From Cercis canadensis (lineage: Eukaryota; Streptophyta; Magnoliopsida; Fabales; Fabaceae), in the NCBI GenBank assembly GCA_003255065.1, contig QAOA01002704.1, positions 189,861 to 253,860 on the forward strand: a stretch of 64,000 nt of DNA. Reading direction: 5' to 3'. A program made the position numbers and the translations under genes. Below the pieces are notes generated by a model. That model did not search any database. It was given only the letters and a program-made list of their open reading frames with translations, and was not told the origin of the DNA. Position 1 is the first letter of the stretch, and every line of letters starts with the position of its first letter. Positions 45,369 to 58,294 of the stretch are shown piece after piece.

Positions 45369-48300
45369 TCAGTCCTCGCCGGCCAATTTTCTTCGTCTGT
45401 AGTACTTGAAAGAGCCATCATTCATTTCAGCCTGTTCAAAACTAACATCTTCAGCTGAGCACTCTGAATTGGTTACATTCTGGTACTCTTCACCCTGAAG
45501 AGTTGGTTGTTTGACATATGAAGCAAAGAACCAGTCAGATAATCTCATTTTAGCTGAACTAAGAAAATGACACAACTAAACAAAATAGGGCAATACGCAG
45601 AGGAAAAAGGGTAGATTGCTGAAAAAACTTGGAGGCAGAGATGAATACCATAGTTACTGGATCAATAACACCTTTACCAAGACTATCATTGTTGGCTGCA
45701 ACATTACTGCCAAAATATCACATTGGTCAGATACACATGATCACCAAGTCAAAAGATAAAATTCCTAAACATAGAATTAGAAATGGGTAATGCTATTTAC
45801 ATACTACTTGGACTCACTATTATACACATAAACAGTTGGCGCAGATATTGGAAATGGTGCAAGCGTGCACTAGTGTGAGTACAAGTGGTGTGAAGAAGCA
45901 TATTCTTAGAAATAAGTGATGCATGCTACTTATACACTGCTTGCATTACTATTGTGCTGATAAATGTTAGAATAGAAGGAAACTCATTTGTAGGGAGATC
46001 AAAATTTGGTGCTCTAATTGTCACCCGCAAATTTCATATGAAGGGAACGGAAATCTATTTGAATTGAATTTATTTCCAGTTTCCACTAGCTTGAAAAGTA
46101 CATCAGCTTCAGGGCCAGGGCACAATGGAAAGAAGTGTATCATGGTAGCACTACACAAGTGATTAGATATCTACAATATACAAATCTCAGTTACTTGCTT
46201 CGTTTGAATCAAAACTATCAATAATAACAATCCATCCATCTAAGCATCGACACTTTACAAGTCCAGAGTTAAGACTTCTTAGGTGCTTGAGATTCTCCCA
46301 CAGTTTGGAAAGGAACCCTCACAAAGCCAATATTCATAATGATGAGGATGATTATGAATGCTATGGTGAAACAAACTAGTTTTCGGAGCATACATGGGAT
46401 AAAATGATGTTAAGAAAGCAAAGCAATTATTCATAGTATAATTCCCATTCTAATGCTATGGTGTAACAGAGCATGTAGACTTCTGGTGCACTAGTTTAGC
46501 ATCCTCCTTCTAAAAGGAGTCTTTTGAACATAAGATTGAAATTGGTAAAACACTGCATCATCTTTAAAGCTTGAAAGGCTGCTAAGCTAAGCTGTTTAGA
46601 AAAAGTAGGAATTCTTGATATTTAAATTGTGCTGAACAGTAAGTAAAAATTAATATATTTCATGCTGGATGAACCTTTTCTACAGATACAGAAAGAAAGA
46701 AAAAAGCAATTAAAGAAATTGATATTACCTACTGATATTGAACAGAGGAATATGAGTGTTAAGAAATTAAATGTCAAAAAGGAATTCATTGTTATCATGC
46801 AGTAAAGACACATTAAGAGAAAAGCCAATCACACATTCTCTTCTAAGAATGAGAGTCATAATGGTGAAGAAAGGATGAATTCAACTTTCCAAGAAATAAT
46901 ATGTGACATAACATTAGATAAGCATTTGCTTTCTTTATTCTAAAACAAGTAGGCAGAAGCCTTTTATAATTCTACCAGAACAATGACATTTTAAACTCTG
47001 TAGGGAACTTGATCTTGAGGGGAATATAAGAAAGGTGCAAAACCAAGTAAATATAGAGTACATTAGAGGTCATGATGCAATCAAGGTTATTACTAAGTTC
47101 GAAGGAGGAATTCTGCACAAAACCTTTAGAATTCTTCGTTCTCTTTGTAATACTAGAATGTGAGTTAAATATTTTACCTGATTTTGTGATGTAAACACGT
47201 TAAGAAAGTGATACAAAAGTTAAAAAAGGAAAAGAAAACACATTTTAAAGTTGGAAATCAAATGAATATTCATTCCCACTAAGTATTTACTAATAATTAT
47301 GATTCATAGATATGATGAGCTAATCTAAAATTACAGTAATGACTACACTATGATTTGAACTCTGAGATCCCAATTATTTCATATGGCTTGTATGGAATTT
47401 CCCAGACTGGTGAACCTTGAACTCATTCTAATACTAGTTGAGATGGCTAATCAGTAATAAATCGTAGGTACCAAACATGCTAGGAGAAGCATACTTTATA
47501 GCTGTTGGAATAAACGCACAACACTGGGTTAGAGTGAGAACTGAGGCCGGAAACTGAAGCCCGGCATGGGAGGCACTGTTGCTTGTTCATTTTGTGAACA
47601 TGTTAAACCAAAACACATTAAATTAAATCAAGTCTTGATATAATTAAGTCTTCATCTATATATATATATATAGTACAAATCATCTTTCCAACAGTTTCAT
47701 GAAAAAGAATTATGAAGAAGCTGATTTTATTAATATTTTTTCACTCCTTTCCTTTCTTCTAAGAAGAATAAGCACCGGAATGATGTAAACTTCTTCTAAG
47801 ATATGTAGGCACATCTCACTAAAAGAAGATTTTCTATGCAAGCTTTGCTTATGGAGCTTTCAAGTACATTTAATCACAGTAACAAGGCTTATTTTTACGC
47901 TAAGGATTATATCAGAAGCAACTTTCTACATGCAGATTTCTCATTTTTCTTTCCCTTCTTGTTCCCTGCCTCAGAATCCAGATCTTAGCACCTTAGTCCT
48001 TAGCTCTGAATTTGATCGTCATTGAAAGGGAAAGAAAATGATTGGTTAACAGATTAAAATATTTAAAGCCATTATATTTTTCCCCTCCTTTTTTGTTAGA
48101 AAGTAGACAGCTTTTGTTACAAAGAAGGCAGAGGCGAGACATACTCCACCAGTTGTGGATCCGGTATCCCACATACTGTGACATCTTCTGCTTGATGTAC
48201 TTCAGATAAAGAACTTGATCCATCAAAATCAATATTTCTGCTTACAGATAAAATATCACGTGACTTTCGCTTGGTCTCTGCAAAGTGACAGACAAAGATT

Positions 48301-51300
48301 GTATTCCAGTTATTACAAAAACTTGATCAATTATCTCCATTTTTACAAGGTAACTAACAGTAATCATACTAACCTCTTGACAGAACTGAATCTCGAGAAG
48401 GAATCTTCGTCAACAGTTTCTGGCACATGATAGCCTGCTGAAAATCAAGGAAAGTATAGTCCAGAAACTGTATTCTCTCAGAATTTGTCATCTTTGAAAA
48501 GCCAAAATAAGTGGTCCACGTGTCCACTGCAACAGGAGCAGCAGGCAAAACCAGCCTCTCCACTCCTAGTTGTTTGAGCTTCTGATGAAAAAGTAAAGTC
48601 AGAAAAAGGTAGAGATATAAGAAAATAACTCAATCTTTAGGACTTCATTTTAAGTATAACTGACAAAGAGAAAATAATTCTTTCCACTTTGTAACCAACC
48701 TCATCATTTATGATACAGACAAATTAACATCCCATTGATGGTTATTAACTAAATTATTAGCATCTGTTAATGAATTTCCTTGTCCTCTTCCAAGCAGTAA
48801 TAAGTAATAGCTCAACCAACTGTGACAGACTTTAAGCTCTGGGAGTTTTAGAATAAGTAGGATTAAAAATGAATACATGAAGCAGATGATTAAGGAAAGT
48901 TGGACGGACAAAAGATTACTGCAGAAATTAGGGCACGGTAAAATCGAGGAGGACGTTTCAATGATCTTCAGGCTGGTTGGGTGAAATGGAAAACTGCAAG
49001 TAGGGTTGCATGATTGTAAAATTAACTTTAAACTCAAATGGAAGTCTAATCCCATATGCTCCAACATGCTTTATGAAGCAGAATGTTGAGCCCTTAAGTG
49101 ATTGATTGTCCAAAATAAGAACAACATAGAGTAAATAATTTTGAGGTGGATTTATTGGACACAAGGAACAATGGGATAAGAAATGAAAACAAAACTAGAA
49201 ATATCTTCAATTGATGATAAGATGCGGTACAACCACCCAAGTTTCTGAGTTCAAAATTTGTACAAGAAGAGACTCAGAAATCTAGAGTCAGTTTAAAAGC
49301 ATTTAGCAATTTAGCTTTCCTTGTTCCTAAAATGAGAGCAAATTTATTAAAATATTGTGGACTTTTAAAGGATGTATGCATTGTAGATTACCTTCTCAAG
49401 CTCATTCATTAAAACCCGACACATTCCACGTCGACGATACTGAACTCTGGTACCAACAAGAGGAACTTCAGCTACCTTCTCTCCATAGACCCTAGAAATG
49501 GAAATAGCAAGTTTTAAGACCATAACGTGATAAATAATAGACAACTATAGCTCAACTAGGACATGCACACCACAAGGCATCCTGCATGATGGGAACAGAT
49601 GCTATACATACCTTAGAGTAGCCACACTAATCAATTCATCATCTCTCTCCAGAAGTACGCTATAAAAGCCTTGGAAGTTTAATCGCTTAAGCTTGGTCCT
49701 AGAAAATTTGGGAAGCATATATAAGGAATCAGGAAAGGCCCAGAGAATAAAACAATAACGCAGCGTAATTTAGAGAGTGATACAACAACTGCCTACAAGG
49801 TTGAGATGCTACATATAAGAATCAACAAGTCACTTACCAAATATATTAAAAATAAAGAGACCCTGAAAATGCTCATTAGCCAATATATTACATGAAGTGA
49901 TTTATCTTCAGATCTACAGATAAAAAATAACAATGCACTCAAGAAATAAATCCTCCGACCTAAAAATCTCAATCATCAGTCAAATGGAAGTCATTATTTT
50001 CTTCTGAAATTCAAATTATCTATTGGGTAATGACAATGGTAGGTGCCATATATGTAAAATGCAAAATCACAAGTCCAGAATCCTCCTAACACAAGCTCCA
50101 GGAGTTTAGCCAATTTGTGTGTTTCTTCTCTGACACCTACATAAAAGTTCAGCACAAGTGAATCTCCTATGTAGGACAAAATATCTTGAACTTGAAACAG
50201 CCGGATCAAGTCCCTTGAGGAGTACATCATCATGTCATTAGTAGGCGCATGCATAGAAACATGCAGAAATAGAGCCCACATGTTGCATCCACTAGCACAA
50301 TTATTGACCCAAGCTACCAAGCACAATTATTGACCCAAGCTACCAAGCACAAAACATGATCATTGAAGCAAGGCCAAAGCACTTGCATTCCAATAGTCTA
50401 TCAATCGCTAGCTGACTTATCATCATGCCAACCGTAGGGATGGATCTTCTACAACAAGCAGGATCAAATTCCAAAATTTACCAAGGTAAAGAGAAACAAA
50501 CATTATCTATAGTTACAAAATATAGTTCAGATGACAGTCATATACAATGTAAGTGCAATACAACTGATCTGGAGTGACAAATCTAGACGCACAAAAGTTT
50601 GCAATAAATTATATGCAATCAATCCCTCTAATATATAAAAAAGTGATAACTCATTTGTTATGAGAAAGTTATATCATTAGATCTTAGATTCAGCTAGCCT
50701 GAACATAGACAAGCTCAACTTAAACTTGGACACTATTGAAAAAGGGCAGAGGGGGAAAGTAAAAATTGATTACTCTTATTAGTCTGTTATCTGAAGGTTT
50801 CCAAAGATTAATGGAGAAGTGCCTATGTAGAATTGACAGTCAATTAAATTGAAATACAGATTAAATGTGAGAAAGAAACTAATACTGTTATTTTTACTCT
50901 AGGCCCGTAGCATATAACCTATGCCTTTCCAGCTGGGCCTCAATTGAATTTGATCTGAGGAAGTGGTGGTCTAACATTGTCCTAATACTGGAAAAGCCAC
51001 AGCACTGAATAGTTAAAGTGAGCTAGTTAGTTAATCCCAAAAATTAGCTTTGCTCAACCATGGAAGGCAAGTATTCTTCTTTCCATAAAAAAGACTCACG
51101 GATATTTTGCTACCATCTCAGCACATGGAAGCATTGCTTCCAAGAACAACTTAAGCCACAAATTACAATTAATCTATTTCAATCTCTAAAGATAGATAAC
51201 TTGGAAGGAAAAAGAAATAAGGGGAGAATAAGAAAACTATTACTTCTGAAAGAACAAAAAATGATCAACAGGGTCTCTGCCTAAAGAAGTAAAAGTAAGT

Positions 51301-54300
51301 TATTTCAGAAATGAAATAAGGAGAATCCAAATTTAATCTTTCAAAAGAAGAGGGAGCAGAGATGATAGCAGACATCATGAAAGCATACATTGCAGCAGTT
51401 GAGCACGTTGGTAGAAAGGATGGAAATTATGAACTAGCAACTACAGATTTTCAAGTCTCCGAAGCTTTATTTAAAAATCATGTATGTGAGAAAACTGACC
51501 AGAAATAATTAACAGGTCTTAAAATAAGTTTTGAGGTATCTCCAATTAGTGATACAATATAAGGAATTGATCCCAAAGAGGCCACATATTACAGATTCAA
51601 CTCGGGATGCTTTAAGCATGCATTTTAAAACATATAACTTACGCAAAGATTCCAAAAAATAATATTATAAACATAACTAGCAAAGGATAAAATTCTCTTA
51701 CCATCTGCTGAAAAGAACATCTTCCATGAGATCTCTTTTAGAAATGGGTTCCTTTAGGGTCTCAAAACATTCATGCATTAACCCAAGAGCAACATTGAGT
51801 TTGCAGTAACTCTCAGCCAAGAAGTAATTATTATTACAACCAACATGACAACTGCGGGAGTTGACCCACTTCATCAATGTCCATTTTAGATTATTCTCAC
51901 CGACAACAACTGGTTCTCCTACTAGTTTGTGGAGGCCAGCATATATCTGCAAAAAATAGATGCTATGATGTAGCATAACCAGTGTTCTAAAAGTGCTTTC
52001 TAGTTTCTAGTAATATATATTTAACATACATTCACCACTTAAATTTTCTCTGGCATTAAATTTAAATTGTTTTCTGATGATTGTCAGGTCTTGACATTTA
52101 CCCCTCACCAAATACAAGCATTGTCTCTAGTTGTTACAAGAACTATAAATAAAAGCAGGTGCCATACAAATACAGAGCTTATTCTAAAATAAGAAAGAAT
52201 TAAGTCTACTAATTTCTAGTGGAACTGTCAACAAATTAAATTTGCAGAAGTCCTTAACAATGAATTTTGCTTCAATACAAATTGTTAAAGTAATGCTTCC
52301 AGGGAAAGCAAGAGTGTGTTTGAGAACCTGAAATTATAGAATTCATTTAATTGAAAATGAGTTCTATCATAAAGCTTGTCTGAGATATTATTAATAATGA
52401 ACTCAATCCATACATAGATCATGCTTTGTATTATATTTGATGATTTGTACATCATACAAAAAGTGACAGGATTTGGGTAGAATAATTTGTAAATAAATTC
52501 ATTTAATTTCCATAAAAAGAAGGTTCCAAACATGAAGAAGTATAATAAATAAAACAAATAGAAAAGAAAAGGAATGGCAATATACAGTAAAGCAAAAAAA
52601 CCAAACAATAGGTGATGAAAATATAATCTGGTATTTCATAAACGAAGAAAGAGGAAGGAGAATTTAATGGACCTTTTCACAGTTTTTGCCGCAAAACCAA
52701 TTTTTCGCATATCTTCTGGACTTATCTACCCCTCCATTTCGTAGGCACCAAAGATGATCTACAAAAGATTGCAAAAATGGCACCATAAACATTACAATAA
52801 CTGATTCACAACACACAGAGACAAAATTTGCAGGTGTGCATGAAATATTAAGTAAATATATTTATTATAGGAGCAACTTACATTTATGTTCACATTGACT
52901 ACAAGTAAGAAAAGTTCCATCCTCAGCCCCTTCAACTTTGCTTTGACCACAAATCCCACATTGACATGATGGGCAAAACCAGTCACCATCAGGGATGTCC
53001 TATGCAAACAAAATGAAACAAGGCCAAACAAAGCACTAACATCTCAATATTACTACTCGTATGGAAGTACCAGAGTTTAAAAAATAAAAAATAAAACAAA
53101 ATAAAGAAATGGAAAGTATCAAGATAACACTTAATATGGAAAAGATTGGAAATGAAGTTCATTGATATACCTCCAAACCAAGGCAATCCTTGTGGAATGA
53201 AGAAGGGCATTGATCACATAAAATTAGATCACCACCATAGCGACAAACAGAACAAATACCGTCATTCTCGCCTTGATGCCAATCACTAGATGGCTTTGCT
53301 ACAGGTTCTCTTTTCTGATGATCATGCATTATTTGCATTTGGATATCTAAAAGTGACCTACCATCTTCAAAAAAGATATTAACAGCAGGTCTACGGCTAA
53401 AACTGCCACTAGCATGACCTTCAAAGCCACCAAGACTATATACCTTCAGACAACAGTTACACTTGATGCCATCACGAGTTATTCGGCCCTCACTCTTTGA
53501 ACGAGGCCTGCCTATTGCCTGATAATAGACCTTTGCTCTTGGCAACACCATGTTGCTGTCTATTAACCAAGAGAGAACATTTAAAGGCTTTTGGTGTGAC
53601 AGACAAGGAGCATGCACCTTCTGCACCCTTTTGGTTGATCTTAACACCCGACTAGGAAATTCTTTTTCCTCTACTTTTGGTAGGCTGGCCTTTAAATTCC
53701 TCAAGCGTTTCCGTTTTTGCTTGCCATTTCTGGTGAGCAGTTCAGGTTCTTTTTGAAGTAACTGATGTAATAAATTATCACTACCAATCTCTCCGATGCT
53801 CTCCTCATTGATGCCTAGGGTATCCGAAGGTCTCAAGGCAGATATATTCAAATTAGAAATACTTTCTTTGATATAACCACCGCAGGCTCTTCGAAGTGAG
53901 TGATAAGTCCTTTGTTTTGGTGAAGTGTAGGTTAACTGCTTTCTTGTCTTACATCCATAGCTAAGAATCCACCCTGCAGATAATAGTTGTTCCTTTGCTT
54001 TTAGTATCATATTTTTTTTAACAGCCTTGTGGGACTTATTTAATGCCATCATGTAATATTCCACAACAGCTTGAGGAAAATATTCAGGATTCACATCAAC
54101 TTTAACAGGAGGAGGTGGCACAACCGTGGGAAAAACATCTGGATCCTGACTATTTTCTGGTTGTTCAAGGTGCAGATGCAAAACACTACTGTCAGGTGAT
54201 GGATGCATCATGTGGTTGTCTTGGGATGGCAAAGAGATCATGCTGGTTTCATTTTTCAAATGTTTACAAACTTGACAAAGAGACATGTAAAACTTTTGAT

Positions 54301-56277
54301 CATCAGGCGAGGTGTACTTGTATTGCCGTTGATTGTAAAGGGTTTTAATCTCTCTAAACTCAATTTTCCATCCCAGAAATGCAAGATGTTTACGAACTTT
54401 TGTCTTCAAAAGTTCCTTAGTTTTCCTTTGGTGTGCAGCAGCATACTCATTAACAGCATCAGGACAGAATTCCGCTCCAGGCAGTATCAGAAGTTTCCAG
54501 TATACAGAGCTTTTACCCCCTTTAAATTTTCTGATTTTTTCATAACATCTAGAACCAGAAACTACTTCACCAGTAGCACCAGAATCGTAGCAGGAAATTT
54601 TTTCTGGATTCTGAGGTAACATTTCTTCAACGGGAGGCACAGATTCATCCTGCGGCAAGACTTCTTTCTCAGGGCAGGAAATCTTTAAATCTACCTCAAA
54701 ATGAATAGTTGATACTCCATCTAGGGGATGCATATCATATCTCTCTTGAATGGGAGTGATACTCTCTTGGTTTGGATCAGTATCCAGTTCAGTTGGGGAG
54801 TCACCTCTTTCCTTTGGGCTGGCAGCATTTCTAATATCAGAACCAAATATATTATTAGGACTAGTGTCATGATGAACATCAGCAGTAGGTTCAACTGACT
54901 CCGGTTCCAGTGCTTTTTCCAAGAAACCCTTCGAAATTTCTAAGACTGGGATAAGTTCTTTTAGTGTAAGAGTGAAGTAGTCACCAATTACGTCCATCAC
55001 CAAGTCTCTCCACAAGTTCTTCACCTTGAAAGTCCAGTCCCTAATCTTATCAAAACCCTTTTTTGCTCTCACATCATACCAAATTTGCTTCACTGAAACT
55101 GCAACGTATGATGCCCGTTCACACTCCTCAACCAATTCAAGAAATACCCACTTCCCTCGCCGCTCCCAATTTTCTGTAACTTCATCCCAGTCATGAGTAA
55201 TACGCAATTGGTCAATGCCAATCTTCATTTCATCACCTATATCTGGGAAAAATATCCTCCTCTCCTCCATACCATCATCATGATCAAAAATAACACCTTC
55301 CCACCAAGCTTCCTGATAGTTCACATCGACACAGAGACCATATCGAAGCTCCCAACTCCCAAACTCCATCAAAGGAGGCAGTGGTCTAATGAGCCCACGT
55401 CCGTTGCAAGTTAATGAAGAAACACCATCCAAAATAGCAGGAACACCCACCACCTCAATGAGATAATTCAATCCATCATCATCTAAAACATTATCATATC
55501 TGACATGACGTTTCTGCTTTCCACATAGGGTAACTGTCCCCGGGTGCCATGAGCCCAGAAAGCCATCTTCCACACTCCTTACCTGAAAAAAATTAAACTT
55601 TATTTCATACAGCCGGAAAATTCAGATGAAGAAATCACTGCAACTGCATTAATGTTTACCACAAAGTGGTTCAAGAATTAAGTAATAACAAAGGAAATTA
55701 TTGGAACTTGCAAATAAACCCAAATGAGCACAGCATTGTAAACCGAAAACTACGCACACTAAAAAAGTCTATATTTACGTACTCGCTACTATGTACGGTA
55801 CTCAAAATCAATAGTTGCATGAATGGCAAATAGGAAATAAATCAAATCCTGAAAGGAAATTTAGAACAAAGCAACAATCAGAGAGGCAATGTAGCTAAAA
55901 TCTAAGTGACTACGGTCGTCTAAACTCATTGAAACCAAGAATTAATAACAGGACACCGAATGCTTATAAGCAGAAACACAATCACAAGAATGGAAAACCA
56001 TGAAAACTAGATTATTAACATGAAAAAAAGGGGAAAATTGGGTATCCCATAATCAGATTTTAAAAATTCACTAAAGGAAACAGAAAAATATCACACAGAA
56101 AGCACTCACAACGCCTGAAATTTCCAAGCAAAAAAAGATTGTATGTTTACAATTAAGAACAAAAACCCAAAAAGAAAAAATTACCTCCACTCTCTCATTG
56201 ACACGAAGTTTCCTTTTCCCATTCCCAGACCCTCTTTTGCGCTTCCTCCCAAAATAGCGTGGCATTTCGACCGCCAT
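45369..56277 (-). CDS. IDM1-like Agenet-TDBD-PHD-GNAT chromatin protein
   Basis: Family of PHD-finger acyl-CoA N-acyltransferases that includes Arabidopsis IDM1/ROS4, a histone acetyltransferase promoting active DNA demethylation. Exons supported by frame and splice sites: 56277-56185, 55582-53171, 52999-52882, 52758-52673, 51946-51702, 49698-49612, 49491-49392, 48581-48374 and from 48277. The N-terminus is basic (GRKRKRGSGNGKRKLRV). Agenet-type folds lie at about residues 25-165, and two related plant-specific blocks follow (each with CxxL and LGW/AGW). The TDBD/Jas-like domain is at about 736-785 (GGFEGHASG). The PHD finger is at about 806-853 (CSVCRYGGDLILCDQC). The GNAT acetyl-CoA motif is QYRRRGMC in exon 49491-49392. 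The last exon ends KYYRRRKLAGED (stop 45369). The link between about 48150 and the exon at 45710-45650 does not close in phase, so one exon there is unresolved. Total is about 1,200 aa. Confidence 0.88.
50295..50346. repeat. 26-bp tandem duplication in an IDM1-like intron
   Basis: 50295-50320 is repeated exactly at 50321-50346 (GCACAATTATTGACCCAAGC...). Confidence 0.9.
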
Positions 56278-56682
56278 TGGAGAATGCTTCTGAGATTACC
56301 ACTGAGAATGCCGCATATACCCTTTTGCCCAAAACCACTAAAATCGATCACAACGTAAGAGAATATCAAACGACACAACAATCGCAAAACCAAGTTTCAT
56401 GAAACAGCGAAATTCCTCGTTGGCCTCCCTCTGTCTGTCTCGCTCTCTATATACTTTGTTCCCAAGAAAGAAACTCACAGTGAATGATACACTAGCAAAC
56501 GAACTATGATTTCCTGCGCCCACGCAGGACAAATGCTTTATTCTTATTGGCTCATTCCACCGTGTCCCGAATCATCGCTTACGTGGCATGTTGTTGCGGT
56601 CCCCATAACATGCGTCTTCGGTCTTCCCTCACGAAAAGGATATTTAAATGGGAAAGTTTTTCTGTTCAGAAAGGCAAAAAAG

Positions 56683-57685
56683 CAGAGAAAAATAAATAAT
56701 AAATAAATGGAAAAACAGGGCGGTATGTTTCCTAAGGAAATAGAAGGCAAGCAATTCAATACCGGGTGTACGCCCGAGGTATCCATACCTTGTCTCTTAA
56801 ACTAATGAGATTATGACACGTTGAATGAGCATCCGGGACAGCAACTTGAAACTTGCAACTTGCAGGGACAGGTTTTCTTAAATTTCAATGATGACCATGT
56901 ATGTCTGAAATTAAGAAAGGGACCTGATTAAGTGTTTTTGTTCTTATATCCCTATGATAAAATTTTAGCTGCGGATTCGTACAAAACTTACGAATCTTAA
57001 AGACTACCTCAAATATCAAACCACACATACAATCAAACTCTGCCGTTCAGAACTTACAAACCCTAAAAACGATTTCAAAGATCAAACCACACACACTGTC
57101 AACCTTAGTTTACATCAAAGATCAAACTCTGCCATTTTTACCTTTCTCCTCCTTCTCACTTGTCGCTGTAAAATAGACAGTTATTTGAAATTGTTCACNC
57201 AGAGAAAAATAAATAATAAATAAATGGAAAAACAGGGCGGTATGTTTCCTAAGGAAATAGAAGGCAAGCAATTCAATACCGGGTGTACGCCCGAGGTATC
57301 CATACCTTGTCTCTTAAACTAATGAGATTATGACACGTTGAATGAGCATCCGGGACAGATTTTCTTAAATTTCAATGATGACCATGTATGTCTGAAATTA
57401 AGAAAGGGACCTGATTAAGTGTTTTTGTTCTTATATCTCTATGATAAAATTTTAGCTGCGGATTCGTACACAAAACTTACGAATCTTAAAGACTACCTCA
57501 AATATCAAACCACACATACAATCAAACTCTGCCGTTCAGAACTTACAAACCCTAAAAACGATTTCAAAGATCAAACCACACACTGTCAACCTTAGTTTAC
57601 ATCAAAGATCAAACTCTGCCATTTTTACCTTTCTCCTCCTTCTCACTTGTCGCTGTAAAATAGACAGTTATTTGAAATTGTTCAC
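56683..57685. repeat. Uncollapsed assembly duplicate around N at 57199
   Basis: 56683-57198 (516 bp) recurs as 57200-57685 (486 bp). The second lacks a 30-bp run of short GCAACTTGAAACTTGCAACT-type repeats and a few other bases. Confidence 0.88.
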
Positions 57686-57850
57686 TCTCTATCAACGAAT
57701 CGATTGGGGCTACGTGAACATGAGAAAGCTTAAAGCTTTAAACTTGGATGCAAGGTTTTCAGTCACCGAAATTGAATCCCATCATCTCTCAAATCTTGAG
57801 ATTGTTGCGCTATTTGAAGAGTAGCCCATTTGAGAGGGTGCAGAACAGGA

Positions 57851-57954
57851 TTAGCACAATTCGTAAGCTCAGAGCACCAGTGAAGAAGAGCTTTTGGGTA
57901 GCTTAGCACAATTCGCAAGCTCAGAGCATCGGTGAAGTAGAGCTTTTGGGTAGC
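57851..57954. repeat. 52-bp tandem duplication
   Basis: 57851-57902 and 57903-57954 begin TTAGCACAATTCG and differ at only a few positions. Confidence 0.9.
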
Positions 57955-58075
57955 AGCGGTAGCCACAGAACTAAGGAGGAGACCGACGGGGACGGCAGCC
58001 CTAATGGGAAAAGCAGATAAAAAAAATTGTGAGGATTAGGAGAAATTTACACTGAAAATTAAATATAATCAGTCC

Positions 58076-58210
58076 TTAAAAAAAAATTGCTTTTGTATTT
58101 TTTTTTCTCTTTTGTTTCTTTCAATAACAAATTTTAGAGTTGGAAAAAAAAAAANCTACTTTTTTTTTAAAAAAAAAAAACTGCTTTTGCGTTTTTTTTT
58201 TTCCTTTTAT
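58076..58210. repeat. Low-complexity junction around N at 58155
   Basis: Poly-A and poly-T runs with the word GCTTTTG before and after the N. It may be another overlapping contig end, but low complexity makes this uncertain. Confidence 0.45.
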
Positions 58211-58294
58211 ATTTTATTTCTGTATTTATTAGCAAAGTCTCCCTTTCTCTTCCTGTTTCCTAAATGCTTATCTTTTTACAAGCTCAAAGTGTTT

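Larger units (their letters stand above)
56278..58294. other. Intergenic region upstream of the IDM1-like gene, with assembly duplicate
   Basis: Contains the minus-strand promoter side of the IDM1-like gene, a large uncollapsed duplicate around N 57199, a 52-bp tandem repeat and poly-A/T stretches around N 58155. I recognise no gene. The short open frames here are not supported by any domain. Confidence 0.5.

Noticed and set aside
54115..54619. Plus-strand frames of 77 and 138 codons
   Set aside because: Antisense to the long coding exon of the IDM1-like gene, whose splice and domain evidence is strong.
57763..57966. 67-codon minus-strand frame with repeated LHW-type segments
   Set aside because: Its repetition comes from the 52-bp tandem duplication; no family is recognised, so I did not call a gene.
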